Source: JBBDZE01 sp040900345 (GTDB taxonomy: Bacteria > Patescibacteriota > Minisyncoccia > Spechtbacterales > 2-12-FULL-38-22). From it: a stretch of DNA of 19,652 bases. Shown one piece after another: positions 1 through 5,619 of the stretch. A program made the translations under genes and the position numbers. The notes under the pieces were generated by a model. It was not told the origin of the DNA and made no database searches. It was given only the letters and a program-made list of their open reading frames with translations. The number at the start of each line of letters is the position of its first letter. The stretch's first letter is position 1. The stretch lies in contig JBBDZE010000024.1 of NCBI GenBank assembly GCA_040900345.1, positions 1-19,652 on the forward strand. The letters are read 5' to 3'.

Positions 1-61
1 GGGAATCGAACCCCCGACCGCGGTTTTGGAGACCGCCGTTATACCACTTAACTAAGCCCCC
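1..61 (-). tRNA. tRNA-Trp (CCA anticodon), 3' end cut by window edge
   Basis: Read on the minus strand, the 5' acceptor strand GGGGGCT starts at 61. It is followed by a D-arm GTTA/TAAC, an anticodon stem GCGGT/ACCGC around loop CTCCAAA (anticodon CCA, so Trp) and a T-arm beginning GGGGG TTCGATT. The 3' acceptor strand, discriminator and tail lie outside the window. It is the last visible member of the minus-strand tRNA/rpmG cluster. Confidence 0.93.
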
Positions 62-90
62 TTTTTACGTAAAGTCGTCGATAGCGGCGC

Positions 91-252
91 TTATTTCTTT
101 TTACCTTCCGAAAAGACGACGTGTTTACGCAGAACTTTGCTGTATTTCTTTAGCTCGATTTTGCGCTCCACCGTCTTCTTGTTCTTTCGCGTCCAGTATA
201 CCTCTCCCGGACTTTCCTTGGAAACAAGGCGAATCAGATTATCTTGGCTCAT
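91..252 (-). CDS. rpmG: 50S ribosomal protein L33, cysteine-free (C-) form
   Basis: A 53-residue ORF starts at ATG 252 and ends at TAA 91-93. It encodes the small basic large-subunit protein bL33. Family hallmarks seen are the YWTRKNKKTVER segment (residues 19-30) and the ELKKYSKVLRKHVVF core (33-47), with a lysine-rich end. The four Cys residues of the zinc-binding C+ form are absent, so this is a C- type protein. The length matches the family norm of about 50-55 residues. It lies between tRNA-Thr(UGU) and tRNA-Trp on the same strand, 24 nt after the tRNA, and is probably processed from a shared transcript. An AT-rich palindrome (TTATTACTTAATAA) sits in that gap. Identification rests on the sequence pattern only; there is no reasonable alternative family. 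Confidence 0.9.
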   Translation of the reverse strand: MSQDNLIRLVSKESPGEVYWTRKNKKTVERKIELKKYSKVLRKHVVFSEGKKK

Positions 253-276
253 GCTTTTTTATTACTTAATAACGGG

Positions 277-349
277 AGCCGGAGAGAGGACTTGAACCCC
301 CAACCTTCACTTTACAAAAGTGTTGCTCTGCCAATTGAGCTACTCCGGC
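277..349 (-). tRNA. tRNA-Thr (UGU anticodon)
   Basis: The minus-strand cloverleaf has acceptor GCCGGAG/CTCCGGC, D-arm GCTC/GAGC, anticodon loop TTTGTAA (anticodon TGT) and T-arm GGGGG TTCAAGT CCTCT. The outermost pair of the anticodon stem is an A-A mismatch. The discriminator is T, and the following bases are CCC, so the 3' CCA is not encoded and must be added after transcription. Confidence 0.93.
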
Positions 350-359
350 GATTCTAGCG

Positions 360-445
360 TGGTGGGCAGGGTGAGAGTCGAACTCACTCGGGCTGATGCC
401 AGCAGTTTTACAGACTGCCCCCGGACCCTACGGGACTACCTGCCC
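360..445 (-). tRNA. tRNA-Tyr (GUA anticodon), long variable arm, CCA encoded
   Basis: The minus-strand acceptor is GGGCAGG/CCTGCCC. The anticodon stem GCAGT/ACTGC encloses loop CTGTAAA (anticodon GTA), followed by the long class II variable arm expected of bacterial tRNA-Tyr. The discriminator A is followed by a genomically encoded CCA (360-362), unlike the two tRNA-Thr genes here. Its first 18 bases (428-445) double as the last codons and stop of the upstream HTH/nuclease-like gene. Confidence 0.95.
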
Positions 446-1054
446 ATATTTTGCTACATAATACTCTATCAGTTTTTTTACCGCCATCAAGAGTTTCTTA
501 TCCGCATACCGTATGTGGACCATTCCATAGGGCATCTTCCTGCCATGTGGCCGAAAATCGCGGCGCACATACGGCTTAGTAAATTGTTGTCGCGCAATAC
601 CCGTAACGCGACTCCAGTGCACAATGAGACGTTCTGAATCTTGATCTGCATAGCAATACAGCAACACCCTAAACCGAGATTCGTCCAGCTCATAGATACC
701 ACGCAAAGCCTTCAGAAAAGCTACCACCATTGCTTGATCGCTGTTAGCGAAATCAAGGCCTGCGCTCTTATCGCTTTTGTAGCCCTCCCCCCAATACAGC
801 ATTGCGACTACCGCCCGCATCTCTCGAAGGCTTGACGAAGGCGGAGTGCGCTCTTTAAAGCTTGGCGCTTTTCTTGCAAATCTATCGGCATTGATTTCTG
901 AAAAGCTTCTCCTTGCCAACCCATGCCGCCTCATGAAGTAGACCACTGCATCCAAAGAAACATCAAGAGCTTCGGCAATTTCCCTCATGCTCACCCGGTC
1001 CTTGTAGTAGAGGCGCTGTACGTTTTTAAGCTGATTTTCAGGTATACGGGGCAT
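428..1054 (-). CDS. HTH plus LAGLIDADG-like (homing endonuclease-like) protein overlapping tRNA-Tyr
   Basis: This encodes 208 residues from ATG 1054; an in-frame TTG at 1081 would add 9. Residues 9-45 look like a helix-turn-helix of the resolvase/sigma type (SMREIAEALDVSLDAVVYFM at 22-41). Residues 83-160 carry the motif AMLYWGEGYKS (84-94), then an FANSD segment, an FLKALRGIY helix and HWSRVTGI. The GLYWGEG-type motif resembles a diverged LAGLIDADG helix. From memory, HTH proteins of this shape are common in CPR genomes, mostly annotated as hypothetical or homing-endonuclease-like; no biochemical role can be asserted. The last residues, GQVVP and the TAG stop, are encoded by the first 18 bases of tRNA-Tyr. 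A paralogue lies upstream at 1287-1892. The AAGG just 5' of ATG 1054 is too close for a good Shine-Dalgarno, so the start is uncertain. Confidence 0.7.
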   Translation of the reverse strand: MPRIPENQLKNVQRLYYKDRVSMREIAEALDVSLDAVVYFMRRHGLARRSFSEINADRFARKAPSFKERTPPSSSLREMRAVVAMLYWGEGYKSDKSAGLDFANSDQAMVVAFLKALRGIYELDESRFRVLLYCYADQDSERLIVHWSRVTGIARQQFTKPYVRRDFRPHGRKMPYGMVHIRYADKKLLMAVKKLIEYYVAKYGQVVP

Positions 1055-1076
1055 ACCTTCAATATACCGCACGTAG

Positions 1077-1113
1077 GTCAATTGAAAAAGTTTTCAGTAA
1101 ACCTTCAATTGAC
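1077..1113. repeat. 10-bp perfect inverted repeat upstream of the nuclease-like gene
   Basis: GTCAATTGAA at 1077-1086 and its exact reverse complement at 1104-1113 flank a 17-nt loop. Each arm contains the palindrome TCAATTGA. It lies in the leader between the candidate promoter (1150-1178) and ATG 1054, and overlaps the alternative TTG start. It could be an operator for the gene's own HTH domain or an mRNA hairpin. A separate direct repeat, CACAAAAGCA, occurs twice just upstream (1120-1129, 1133-1142). Confidence 0.6.
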
Positions 1114-1149
1114 TGACCTCACAAAAGCATCCCACAAAAGCACTCACAT

Positions 1150-1178
1150 ACTATAGCACATTTTTTCTAGAATTGAAA
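1150..1178 (-). promoter_or_regulatory. Candidate sigma-70 extended -10 promoter for the nuclease-like gene and downstream tRNAs
   Basis: On the minus strand, TATAGT (1150-1155) is preceded by TGC, giving an extended -10 (TGnTATAGT). Seventeen nt upstream is a weak -35, TTTCAA (1173-1178). The predicted start near 1143 would transcribe the HTH/nuclease-like gene, then tRNA-Tyr, tRNA-Thr(UGU), rpmG and tRNA-Trp. This is motif inspection only. Confidence 0.4.
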
Positions 1179-1180
1179 GA

Positions 1181-1201
1181 CCAGCCAAGACAATCGGCTG
1201 G
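1181..1201 (-). terminator. Possible terminator hairpin after tRNA-Thr(GGU)
   Basis: The stem is CCAGCC/GGCTGG (1181-1186 with 1196-1201) with a 9-nt loop. It begins 14 nt beyond the tRNA-Thr 3' end and is followed on the minus strand by TCTTTC, a poor U-tract. It would separate tRNA-Thr(GGU) from the next promoter. Confidence 0.35.
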
Positions 1202-1214
1202 CCACAATGTGCGG

Positions 1215-1287
1215 AGCCGAGACCGGGATTCGAACCCGGGACCTACACATTACCATTGTGTTGCTCTACCAACTGAGCTATCTCGGC
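1215..1287 (-). tRNA. tRNA-Thr (GGU anticodon)
   Basis: The minus-strand cloverleaf has acceptor GCCGAGA/TCTCGGC, D-arm GCTC/GAGC, anticodon stem ACACA/TGTGT around loop ATGGTAA (anticodon GGT) and T-arm CCGGG TTCGAAT CCCGG. CCA is not encoded (TCCG follows the acceptor). Its first base, G (1287), is the last base of the TAG stop of the upstream broken nuclease-like gene. With the UGU isoacceptor at 277-349 it reads most Thr codons. Confidence 0.95.
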
Positions 1288-1892
1288 TACTTTCCTCCAA
1301 ATGTATCTAATTCTGTCTGTAAGGCCTTCCTTAATTTAGTATTATTGAAGTAAATTGTCAAAACTCCATATCGCGTTTTTGTCCTATACGTTCCTATCGA
1401 TTGCTGGGGGGTGACAATTATCTTGTAAAACTGGTGCTCCTTTACCCGTAGATGCTTCTTCCAAAAAGTAAACGCCTCTTTCTCGTCCATATCATTAAAC
1501 ACCTGCAAACCGAATCGCAATCGATCACGGGGGACATCATAAATGCGTACCAGGAAGTTTATAAATGCCTTGATAAGGTAAGGGTCGCTGTTACCAAGTC
1601 GAACAGATGTCTTCGATGCTTTTGTTCCCTCACCCCAATAAAGACCAATGCCCAGTCCTTTAAGAAATTGTTCCTCCGGCGTAAGATTTTCCTTTAGGCA
1701 AAAGGGGTCGCCATCCGGATTGTATCGCGCGTATAAAGCATCGCTTATAGTCCGTTTTGCTATTTCGTATTTTTGAAGCCAGTAATGAATTTTATGTTCT
1801 GTGCAACCAAGATCTTTGGCGCTCTATGCTGCAGAAAAACCCCTGACAACGTAGGCTTCGTGAAGAATTTCTTTAGCGGGAATGTCCTTCAT
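1287..1892 (-). pseudogene. HTH plus LAGLIDADG-like protein with an in-frame amber codon, abutting tRNA-Thr
   Basis: Reading from ATG 1892, one frame runs 202 codons to TAG 1287-1289. It is interrupted only by TAG at 1824-1826 (codon 23), inside what should be the helix-turn-helix (residues GFSAA, amber, then SAKDLGCTEHKIHYWL). After it come KRTISDALYARYNPDGDPF, the motif GLGIGLYWGEGTK, LGNSDPYLIKAFINFLVRIY, a Trp-containing FWKKHL and a C-terminal YGVLTIYFNN. This matches the layout of the 428-1054 gene, so the two are paralogues. There is no ATG, GTG or TTG between the amber and the TTG at 1520, so the conserved core has no obvious alternative start. The RF1 gene in the window argues that UAG is a real stop. 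The rest of the frame is unbroken, so the lesion is probably young, or the product is made by readthrough. Confidence 0.72.
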
Positions 1893-1968
1893 ACCCGCGT
1901 TATCTCACACTATCTATTTTTTAAAAGTACATCCTTTAAAAGGAAACGCTCTAGGAAATGTTGTGCTT

Positions 1969-2481
1969 TTACCGAACAATGCGTTCGGGCTCGTGCTCGA
2001 TTTGGCCAATATACTTATTAATTGATTCGTCTTGGGGGGCTAGCTTCTGGGCGTGCTTGAACGTCTCCAGCGCGTACTTCGTTTTCCGGCTACGCAGATA
2101 AAACTCCCCAAGCCGCTTATAGAGATAGGCGTTACGCGGATTACTCTGTATGAGCCGTATCCAGAACTCTTCCGTTTCCGTTGACGGCCTTAGTGCCCGC
2201 AGGTCGGTTCCCTTCAACTCATGCCGAACGCTTTCTTTTATAAAAGGCCGCTCTACTTTTGAGGGCGTGCGTATCAGTTTCTTCGTAGCAGAGAATTGCT
2301 GCTGAAACCATTTTCGCAGAGTAGTGAGCAACGAAACAATACGAAACATGCGAATATGTGGGACACGAACACTGCTAAAAAACGTCCCCATCGATAGCGC
2401 ACCGGGACGTCGGCGATACATAATATACAGGATACCCCCAATTGCCACAAGGATTGTGGCAATGAGTAGAAAAGAAGCCAT
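1969..2481 (-). CDS. Small membrane-anchored TPR protein
   Basis: This encodes 170 residues from ATG 2481, which leaves a 31-nt gap after tsf. A longer start at 2544 would overlap tsf and place non-hydrophobic sequence before the membrane segment, so I reject it. Residues 3-21 form one transmembrane helix followed by RRR, which predicts the N-terminus outside and the C-terminal part in the cytoplasm. A basic linker follows. Residues from about 105 to 160 contain one clear tetratricopeptide-type helical pair (AYLYKRLGEFYLRSRKTKYA, then ALETFKHAQKLAPQ) with the usual Y/L/G/A spacing. TPR modules bind protein partners; the partner is unknown. It is the third gene of the rpsB-tsf transcript. A 6-bp hairpin (1972-1988) covers the end of the gene but lacks a U-tract. 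Confidence 0.7.
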   Translation of the reverse strand: MASFLLIATILVAIGGILYIMYRRRPGALSMGTFFSSVRVPHIRMFRIVSLLTTLRKWFQQQFSATKKLIRTPSKVERPFIKESVRHELKGTDLRALRPSTETEEFWIRLIQSNPRNAYLYKRLGEFYLRSRKTKYALETFKHAQKLAPQDESINKYIGQIEHEPERIVR

Positions 2482-2512
2482 AGATGTAAAACAATCAAGC
2501 GTGCCAAGCTCA

Positions 2513-3097
2513 CTAGAGCTCAAAGCGCACAAATGAACCGACACGTATATTTTCCCCTACCTTCGTAACCGTTTCTTCAATGCGCTGTTGCACGGTTATA
2601 TCTGCACTCTTCACAAACGACTGGTCGAGAAGCACGCTCTCGCCGTAAAATTTTTCGAGCTTTCCTTCAATAATCTTTGAAACGACATCTTCGCTCTTCC
2701 CCGATTGAGCAACTTGCGCCGCGTATACCTCCTTTTCCCGCTCCAATATATCGGCGGGTACTTCATCGCGGGCGATGTACTGGGGTCCCATTGCAGCAAT
2801 GTGCAGGGCGATATCCTGGCCCAGGTGCTGAAAATCTTCCGTGCGAGCAACAAAATCCGTTTCGCAAAACAGCTTGAGCATCACACCCACGCGCGCTCCG
2901 GGGTGAATATACGAAAATACAGCGCCTTCGCCGGTCTCGCGCTCGCCCTTTTTCGCGGCAAGCGCAGCACCCTTTTTGCGCAACACGTCACGTGCTTTTT
3001 CAATGTCGTTGCCCGCCTCGTCAAGCGCTTGCTTGACGTCCATAATGCCGGCCCCTGTCTCTTGTCGAAGTTGTTGAATGTCCGCTGTCGAAGCCAT
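2513..3097 (-). CDS. tsf: Translation elongation factor Ts
   Basis: This encodes 194 residues, close to the short Thermus-type EF-Ts and much shorter than the E. coli protein of about 283. EF-Ts promotes GDP/GTP exchange on EF-Tu. The N-terminal UBA-like domain spans residues 1-50 (DIQQLRQETGAGIMDVKQAL). The hallmark TDFVAR motif, whose loop inserts next to the EF-Tu nucleotide site, is at 80-85. The core domain ends in an IRVGSFVRFEL-type C-terminus. The gene follows rpsB after 54 nt, the conserved rpsB-tsf order. ATG 3097 is the only start that gives the complete UBA domain. The 54-nt gap contains a CTAGCTGTTAGCTTTTAG motif that recurs in other gaps of the window, and the palindrome CTTGGGCCCAAG. 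Confidence 0.97.
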   Translation of the reverse strand: MASTADIQQLRQETGAGIMDVKQALDEAGNDIEKARDVLRKKGAALAAKKGERETGEGAVFSYIHPGARVGVMLKLFCETDFVARTEDFQHLGQDIALHIAAMGPQYIARDEVPADILEREKEVYAAQVAQSGKSEDVVSKIIEGKLEKFYGESVLLDQSFVKSADITVQQRIEETVTKVGENIRVGSFVRFEL

Positions 3098-3151
3098 GGT
3101 CTAGCTGTTAGCTTTTAGGAATTGCTTGGGCCCAAGTGCTACGCCGCAACG

Positions 3152-3940
3152 CTACTCCTTTTTGCTGCGCTCTCTTTTTTCATTGCCTTTCGCTGGGGCT
3201 GCTTTTGCCTTGTTGGCCAAGATAGTTTCTTTTACTTTCCCAAGAATGAGTCTCACCGAGGAAACAGCATCGTCGTTGGCAGGAATGAGATAGTCAATGC
3301 CCTTGGGATTGATATTCGTATCGGCAACCGCAATAACCGTAATCTTTTTGGCATGTGCCTCTTTGGCAACCAGCGCATTTTCCTGCATATCAACAATAAA
3401 TACCGCGTCGGGCAGCCGGTCCATTGTTTTCACGCCACCCCAACGGTCCTGAAGCTTCTTGAGCTCCCGCGTCATAGCGAGACGCTCATGCTTTTTATAT
3501 TTCCCCCACTCTTCTGACTGCTCCAGCTCCTCGAGTTCTTTGAGGCGCTCCACATTGCCCTTCAGACTGGACCAGTTGGTCAGCGTACCACCCGGCCAAT
3601 AGGAAACCATGAACGGCATCCCTGCCTCTTCTGCGGCGGCGCGAACATGATCACGAAGCGTGGGCCGTGTACCGGCGAATAAAATAGTCTTGCCGTTCTT
3701 GGCCAAATCAGCGACAGCAACCAGTGCCTCTTCCAGTTTTTCGTACGTTTTCTCTACGTCAATTATGTGAATATTATTACGCGTACAAAAAATGTAGGGA
3801 AACATGCCCGGGTGTACCACGGACTTTTTATGCCCGAAATGAGCTCCTGCTTCAAGGAATTCCTGGACGTCTTTTGCTCGCGCGGACGAAGCGTCCGGCA
3901 CCTGTGATTCGGTCTTTGTGGCCTTTGGTTCTTCGTTCAT
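3152..3940 (-). CDS. rpsB: 30S ribosomal protein S2
   Basis: This encodes 262 residues. uS2 joins the 30S body late and contacts S1 where present. Recognisable family segments are LEAGAHFGHKKSVVHPGMFP (29-48), the IFCTRNNIHIIDVEKT strand, ILFAGTRPTLRDHVRAAAEE, PFMVSYWPGGTLTNW and PDAVFIVDMQENALVAKEAH, with ADTNINPKGIDYLIPANDDA near the end. There is a 25-residue polar N-terminal lead and a Lys/Glu-rich tail beyond residue about 240. It is first in the rpsB-tsf-TPR transcript. A promoter candidate lies only about 10 nt upstream of the ATG, so the leader would be very short. It is divergent from rpmE. Confidence 0.97.
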   Translation of the reverse strand: MNEEPKATKTESQVPDASSARAKDVQEFLEAGAHFGHKKSVVHPGMFPYIFCTRNNIHIIDVEKTYEKLEEALVAVADLAKNGKTILFAGTRPTLRDHVRAAAEEAGMPFMVSYWPGGTLTNWSSLKGNVERLKELEELEQSEEWGKYKKHERLAMTRELKKLQDRWGGVKTMDRLPDAVFIVDMQENALVAKEAHAKKITVIAVADTNINPKGIDYLIPANDDAVSSVRLILGKVKETILANKAKAAPAKGNEKRERSKKE

Positions 3941-3949
3941 ACCCTAGAA

Positions 3950-3977
3950 AGCATATCACAAAGGTCCAAAAAGGCAA
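3950..3977 (-). promoter_or_regulatory. Candidate rpsB promoter
   Basis: On the minus strand, a -35 TTGCCT (3972-3977) is followed by a 16-nt spacer and a -10 TATGCT (3950-3955). Initiation near 3943 would leave only a few leader bases before ATG 3940, implying a nearly leaderless rpsB mRNA. Confidence 0.42.
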
Positions 3978-4008
3978 GTATCCTACTGCCGTTCGTCAGC
4001 CGCCAGGG

Positions 4009-4037
4009 TTTACAACTTTCCCTTTTTCATTTACAAT
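4009..4037 (+). promoter_or_regulatory. rpmE promoter, near-consensus sigma-70 type
   Basis: A -35 TTTACA (4009-4014), a 17-nt spacer and a -10 TACAAT (4032-4037) match the sigma-70 consensus at 10 of 12 positions. The expected start near 4044 gives a leader of about 19 nt before ATG 4063. It sits in the 122-bp divergent gap with rpsB. Confidence 0.7.
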
Positions 4038-4062
4038 TAGGGTGCTTTTGTTCAAGTAGATT

Positions 4063-4365
4063 ATGAAAAAAGACATTCATCCTCAATATTATCCGGCAGC
4101 GCACGTAAAGTGTGCCTGCGGCAACGAGTTCCTCATCGGTGCAACCCAGGAGCTTGTTGAAGTTGAAACGTGTAGCAAGTGCCACCCCTTCTACACGGGT
4201 GCCGAACGCGGGAGCATGCGCGGCGGCCGTGTTGAAAAATTCCAGCATCGCCTAGAGCGACAGGTGAAACTCCAGGAACAACGCGGAGCCCCAAAAGGCA
4301 AAAGCGCCAAGCGAAAAGCGAAGAAAGAAAAGAAGGGAGAAAAGAAGGAACCAAAGGCGAAATAG
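4063..4365 (+). CDS. rpmE: 50S ribosomal protein L31, zinc-binding form with long basic tail
   Basis: This encodes 100 residues. bL31 bridges the subunits near the central protuberance and the 30S head. The start MKKDIHPQYYP is typical. The zinc ligands of the C+ form are present as Cys17, Cys19, Cys37 and Cys40 (KCACG and CSKCHPFYTG). The L31 core ends near residue 65 (RVEKFQHR). About 35 further residues are almost only K, E, A, R, G, Q and P, making the protein roughly 30 residues longer than typical bL31. It has its own strong promoter and is 132 nt upstream of prfA, an L31/RF1 pairing seen in many bacteria. The tail is probably disordered and could contact rRNA; that is inference. Confidence 0.95.
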   Translation: MKKDIHPQYYPAAHVKCACGNEFLIGATQELVEVETCSKCHPFYTGAERGSMRGGRVEKFQHRLERQVKLQEQRGAPKGKSAKRKAKKEKKGEKKEPKAK

Positions 4366-4383
4366 CTTACTCGCAATTCCCCT

Positions 4384-4466
4384 TTTGCATCAGTTCACAC
4401 TGATGCAAACGCCCCTAACAAAGGAACTGTCCCAGACTCTTCTGCCCTCGTCCAAGGAGTCTGGGA
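4384..4466 (+). other. Two tandem hairpins in the rpmE-prfA gap
   Basis: Hairpin 1 is a 10-bp perfect stem (4384-4393 with 4400-4409) with a 6-nt loop. Hairpin 2 is a 10-bp perfect stem (TCCCAGACTC 4430-4439 with 4457-4466) with a 17-nt loop. Neither is followed by a U-tract, so they are not classical terminators. They could be mRNA-stabilising or attenuating structures in the prfA leader. The prfA Shine-Dalgarno (GGAG 4487-4490) is outside both stems. Confidence 0.55.
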
Positions 4467-4497
4467 TGTTCTCGTATCCGCTATACGGAGCCAACGC

Positions 4498-5535
4498 GTG
4501 AAGAACCTTGAAGAGCTACAGCGTGAATACGAAGAGCTCGCCCAGCGCCTCGCTTCACCCGAGGTGCTTTCTGATGTCGAGCAGCTGCAAGAACTTTCGC
4601 GTAAATACCGTGATCTTGGCAATGAAATAGCCCTCCTCCGAGACCTTGCCGCAATGACCGAACAACTTGAGCAAAATGCCGCGCTTCGCGAGCAAGAGTC
4701 GGATCCGGAACTTCAGGAGATGGCGCAGGCCGAGTATGAACAACTCACCACCCGCCAAAGAGAGCTAGAGCAGCAGCTCGAAGAGCGCACCTCTCCGGGT
4801 AAGGCCGCTATCAATGAAGCCATCATTGAAATTCGTCCGGGTGTTGGCGGGGAGGAATCCGCTTTGTTTGCCCAGAACCTTTTTCGCATGTACACCCGTT
4901 ACGCCGAGCGCAAAGGGTGGCGCTTGGAAGTACTCGACGAAATCCGCAGCGAGCTCAAGGGGTTGCGCGAAGTGGTCTTCGAGTTACGCGGCGACCGCGT
5001 ATACAATATTTTGCAACACGAAAGCGGCGTGCATCGCGTCCAACGCGTGCCTGAAACTGAAAAAAGTGGCCGTATCCATACCTCGACCGCTTCGGTCGCG
5101 GTCTTGCCAAAAGCCAAACCTATTGATATTCAAATAAGACCGGAGGATATCAAGATGGAAGCGTTTCGGTCCTCCGGACCGGGCGGACAAGCCGTCAACA
5201 AAATATCGTCGGCTGTCCGTATTACCCACCTGCCCACAGGGGTGACGGTCGCGTCTCAGAAGGGGCGCTCACAAGCGGCAAACCGCGAGGCAGCGCTTAC
5301 GATCCTCCGCGCGAAGCTCTTCAAGGAAAAAATTGAAGAGGAGGCTCGCAAGCGAAGCGAGGAGCGTCGCGAACAAATTGGTTCGGCCAACAGAAGCGAC
5401 AAGATCCGCACCTATAACTTTTCCCAAGACCGTGTGACGGACCACCGCATTGGGACATCCTGGCATGGCATTGAGACCATTATGGACGGAGATTTGGACG
5501 CCCTCACCGATACCCTTCAGGAACAGCTCCGGTAA
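4498..5535 (+). CDS. prfA: Peptide chain release factor 1
   Basis: This encodes 345 residues from GTG 4498, with GGAG 7 nt upstream; no in-frame ATG upstream fits. RF1 reads UAA and UAG and triggers peptidyl-tRNA hydrolysis in the ribosomal A site. Residues 1-110 form the helical domain 1. The RF1-type PxT codon-recognition tripeptide is PET at 185-187, which separates it from RF2 (SPF). The catalytic GGQ is at 229-231 in SSGPGGQAVNK. The C-terminus has the usual RTYNFSQDRVTDHRIG segment. The length is slightly below the roughly 360 residues of E. coli RF1, and the motif positions match well. No PrmC methyltransferase gene follows. Its presence supports UAG as a stop in this genome. Confidence 0.97.
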   Translation: MKNLEELQREYEELAQRLASPEVLSDVEQLQELSRKYRDLGNEIALLRDLAAMTEQLEQNAALREQESDPELQEMAQAEYEQLTTRQRELEQQLEERTSPGKAAINEAIIEIRPGVGGEESALFAQNLFRMYTRYAERKGWRLEVLDEIRSELKGLREVVFELRGDRVYNILQHESGVHRVQRVPETEKSGRIHTSTASVAVLPKAKPIDIQIRPEDIKMEAFRSSGPGGQAVNKISSAVRITHLPTGVTVASQKGRSQAANREAALTILRAKLFKEKIEEEARKRSEERREQIGSANRSDKIRTYNFSQDRVTDHRIGTSWHGIETIMDGDLDALTDTLQEQLR

Positions 5536-5583
5536 AAAGTTCTTTCGTTCTTTCCAGTTCTTTCATAATCGATTGTTCATTTT

Positions 5584-5592
5584 TGATATATA
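5584..5592 (+). promoter_or_regulatory. Possible extended -10 promoter for the acidic membrane protein gene
   Basis: TGATATATA resembles an extended -10 (TGnTATAAT), 27 nt before ATG 5620. No convincing -35 is present at 17 nt spacing. The stretch just upstream repeats GTTCTTTC-like units three times (about 5539-5563). Confidence 0.3.
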
Positions 5593-5619
5593 ACCAACCG
5601 ATAATCTCACGTCTCGACT

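Noticed and set aside
1824..1826. UAG recoding as a sense codon
   Set aside because: RF1 in the window is intact and other genes end in TAG (rpsB, tktA's neighbours, the kinase), so a stop is the simpler reading.
2482..2544. Longer start for the TPR protein
   Set aside because: It would overlap tsf and put extra sequence before the membrane helix; the shorter start is more natural.
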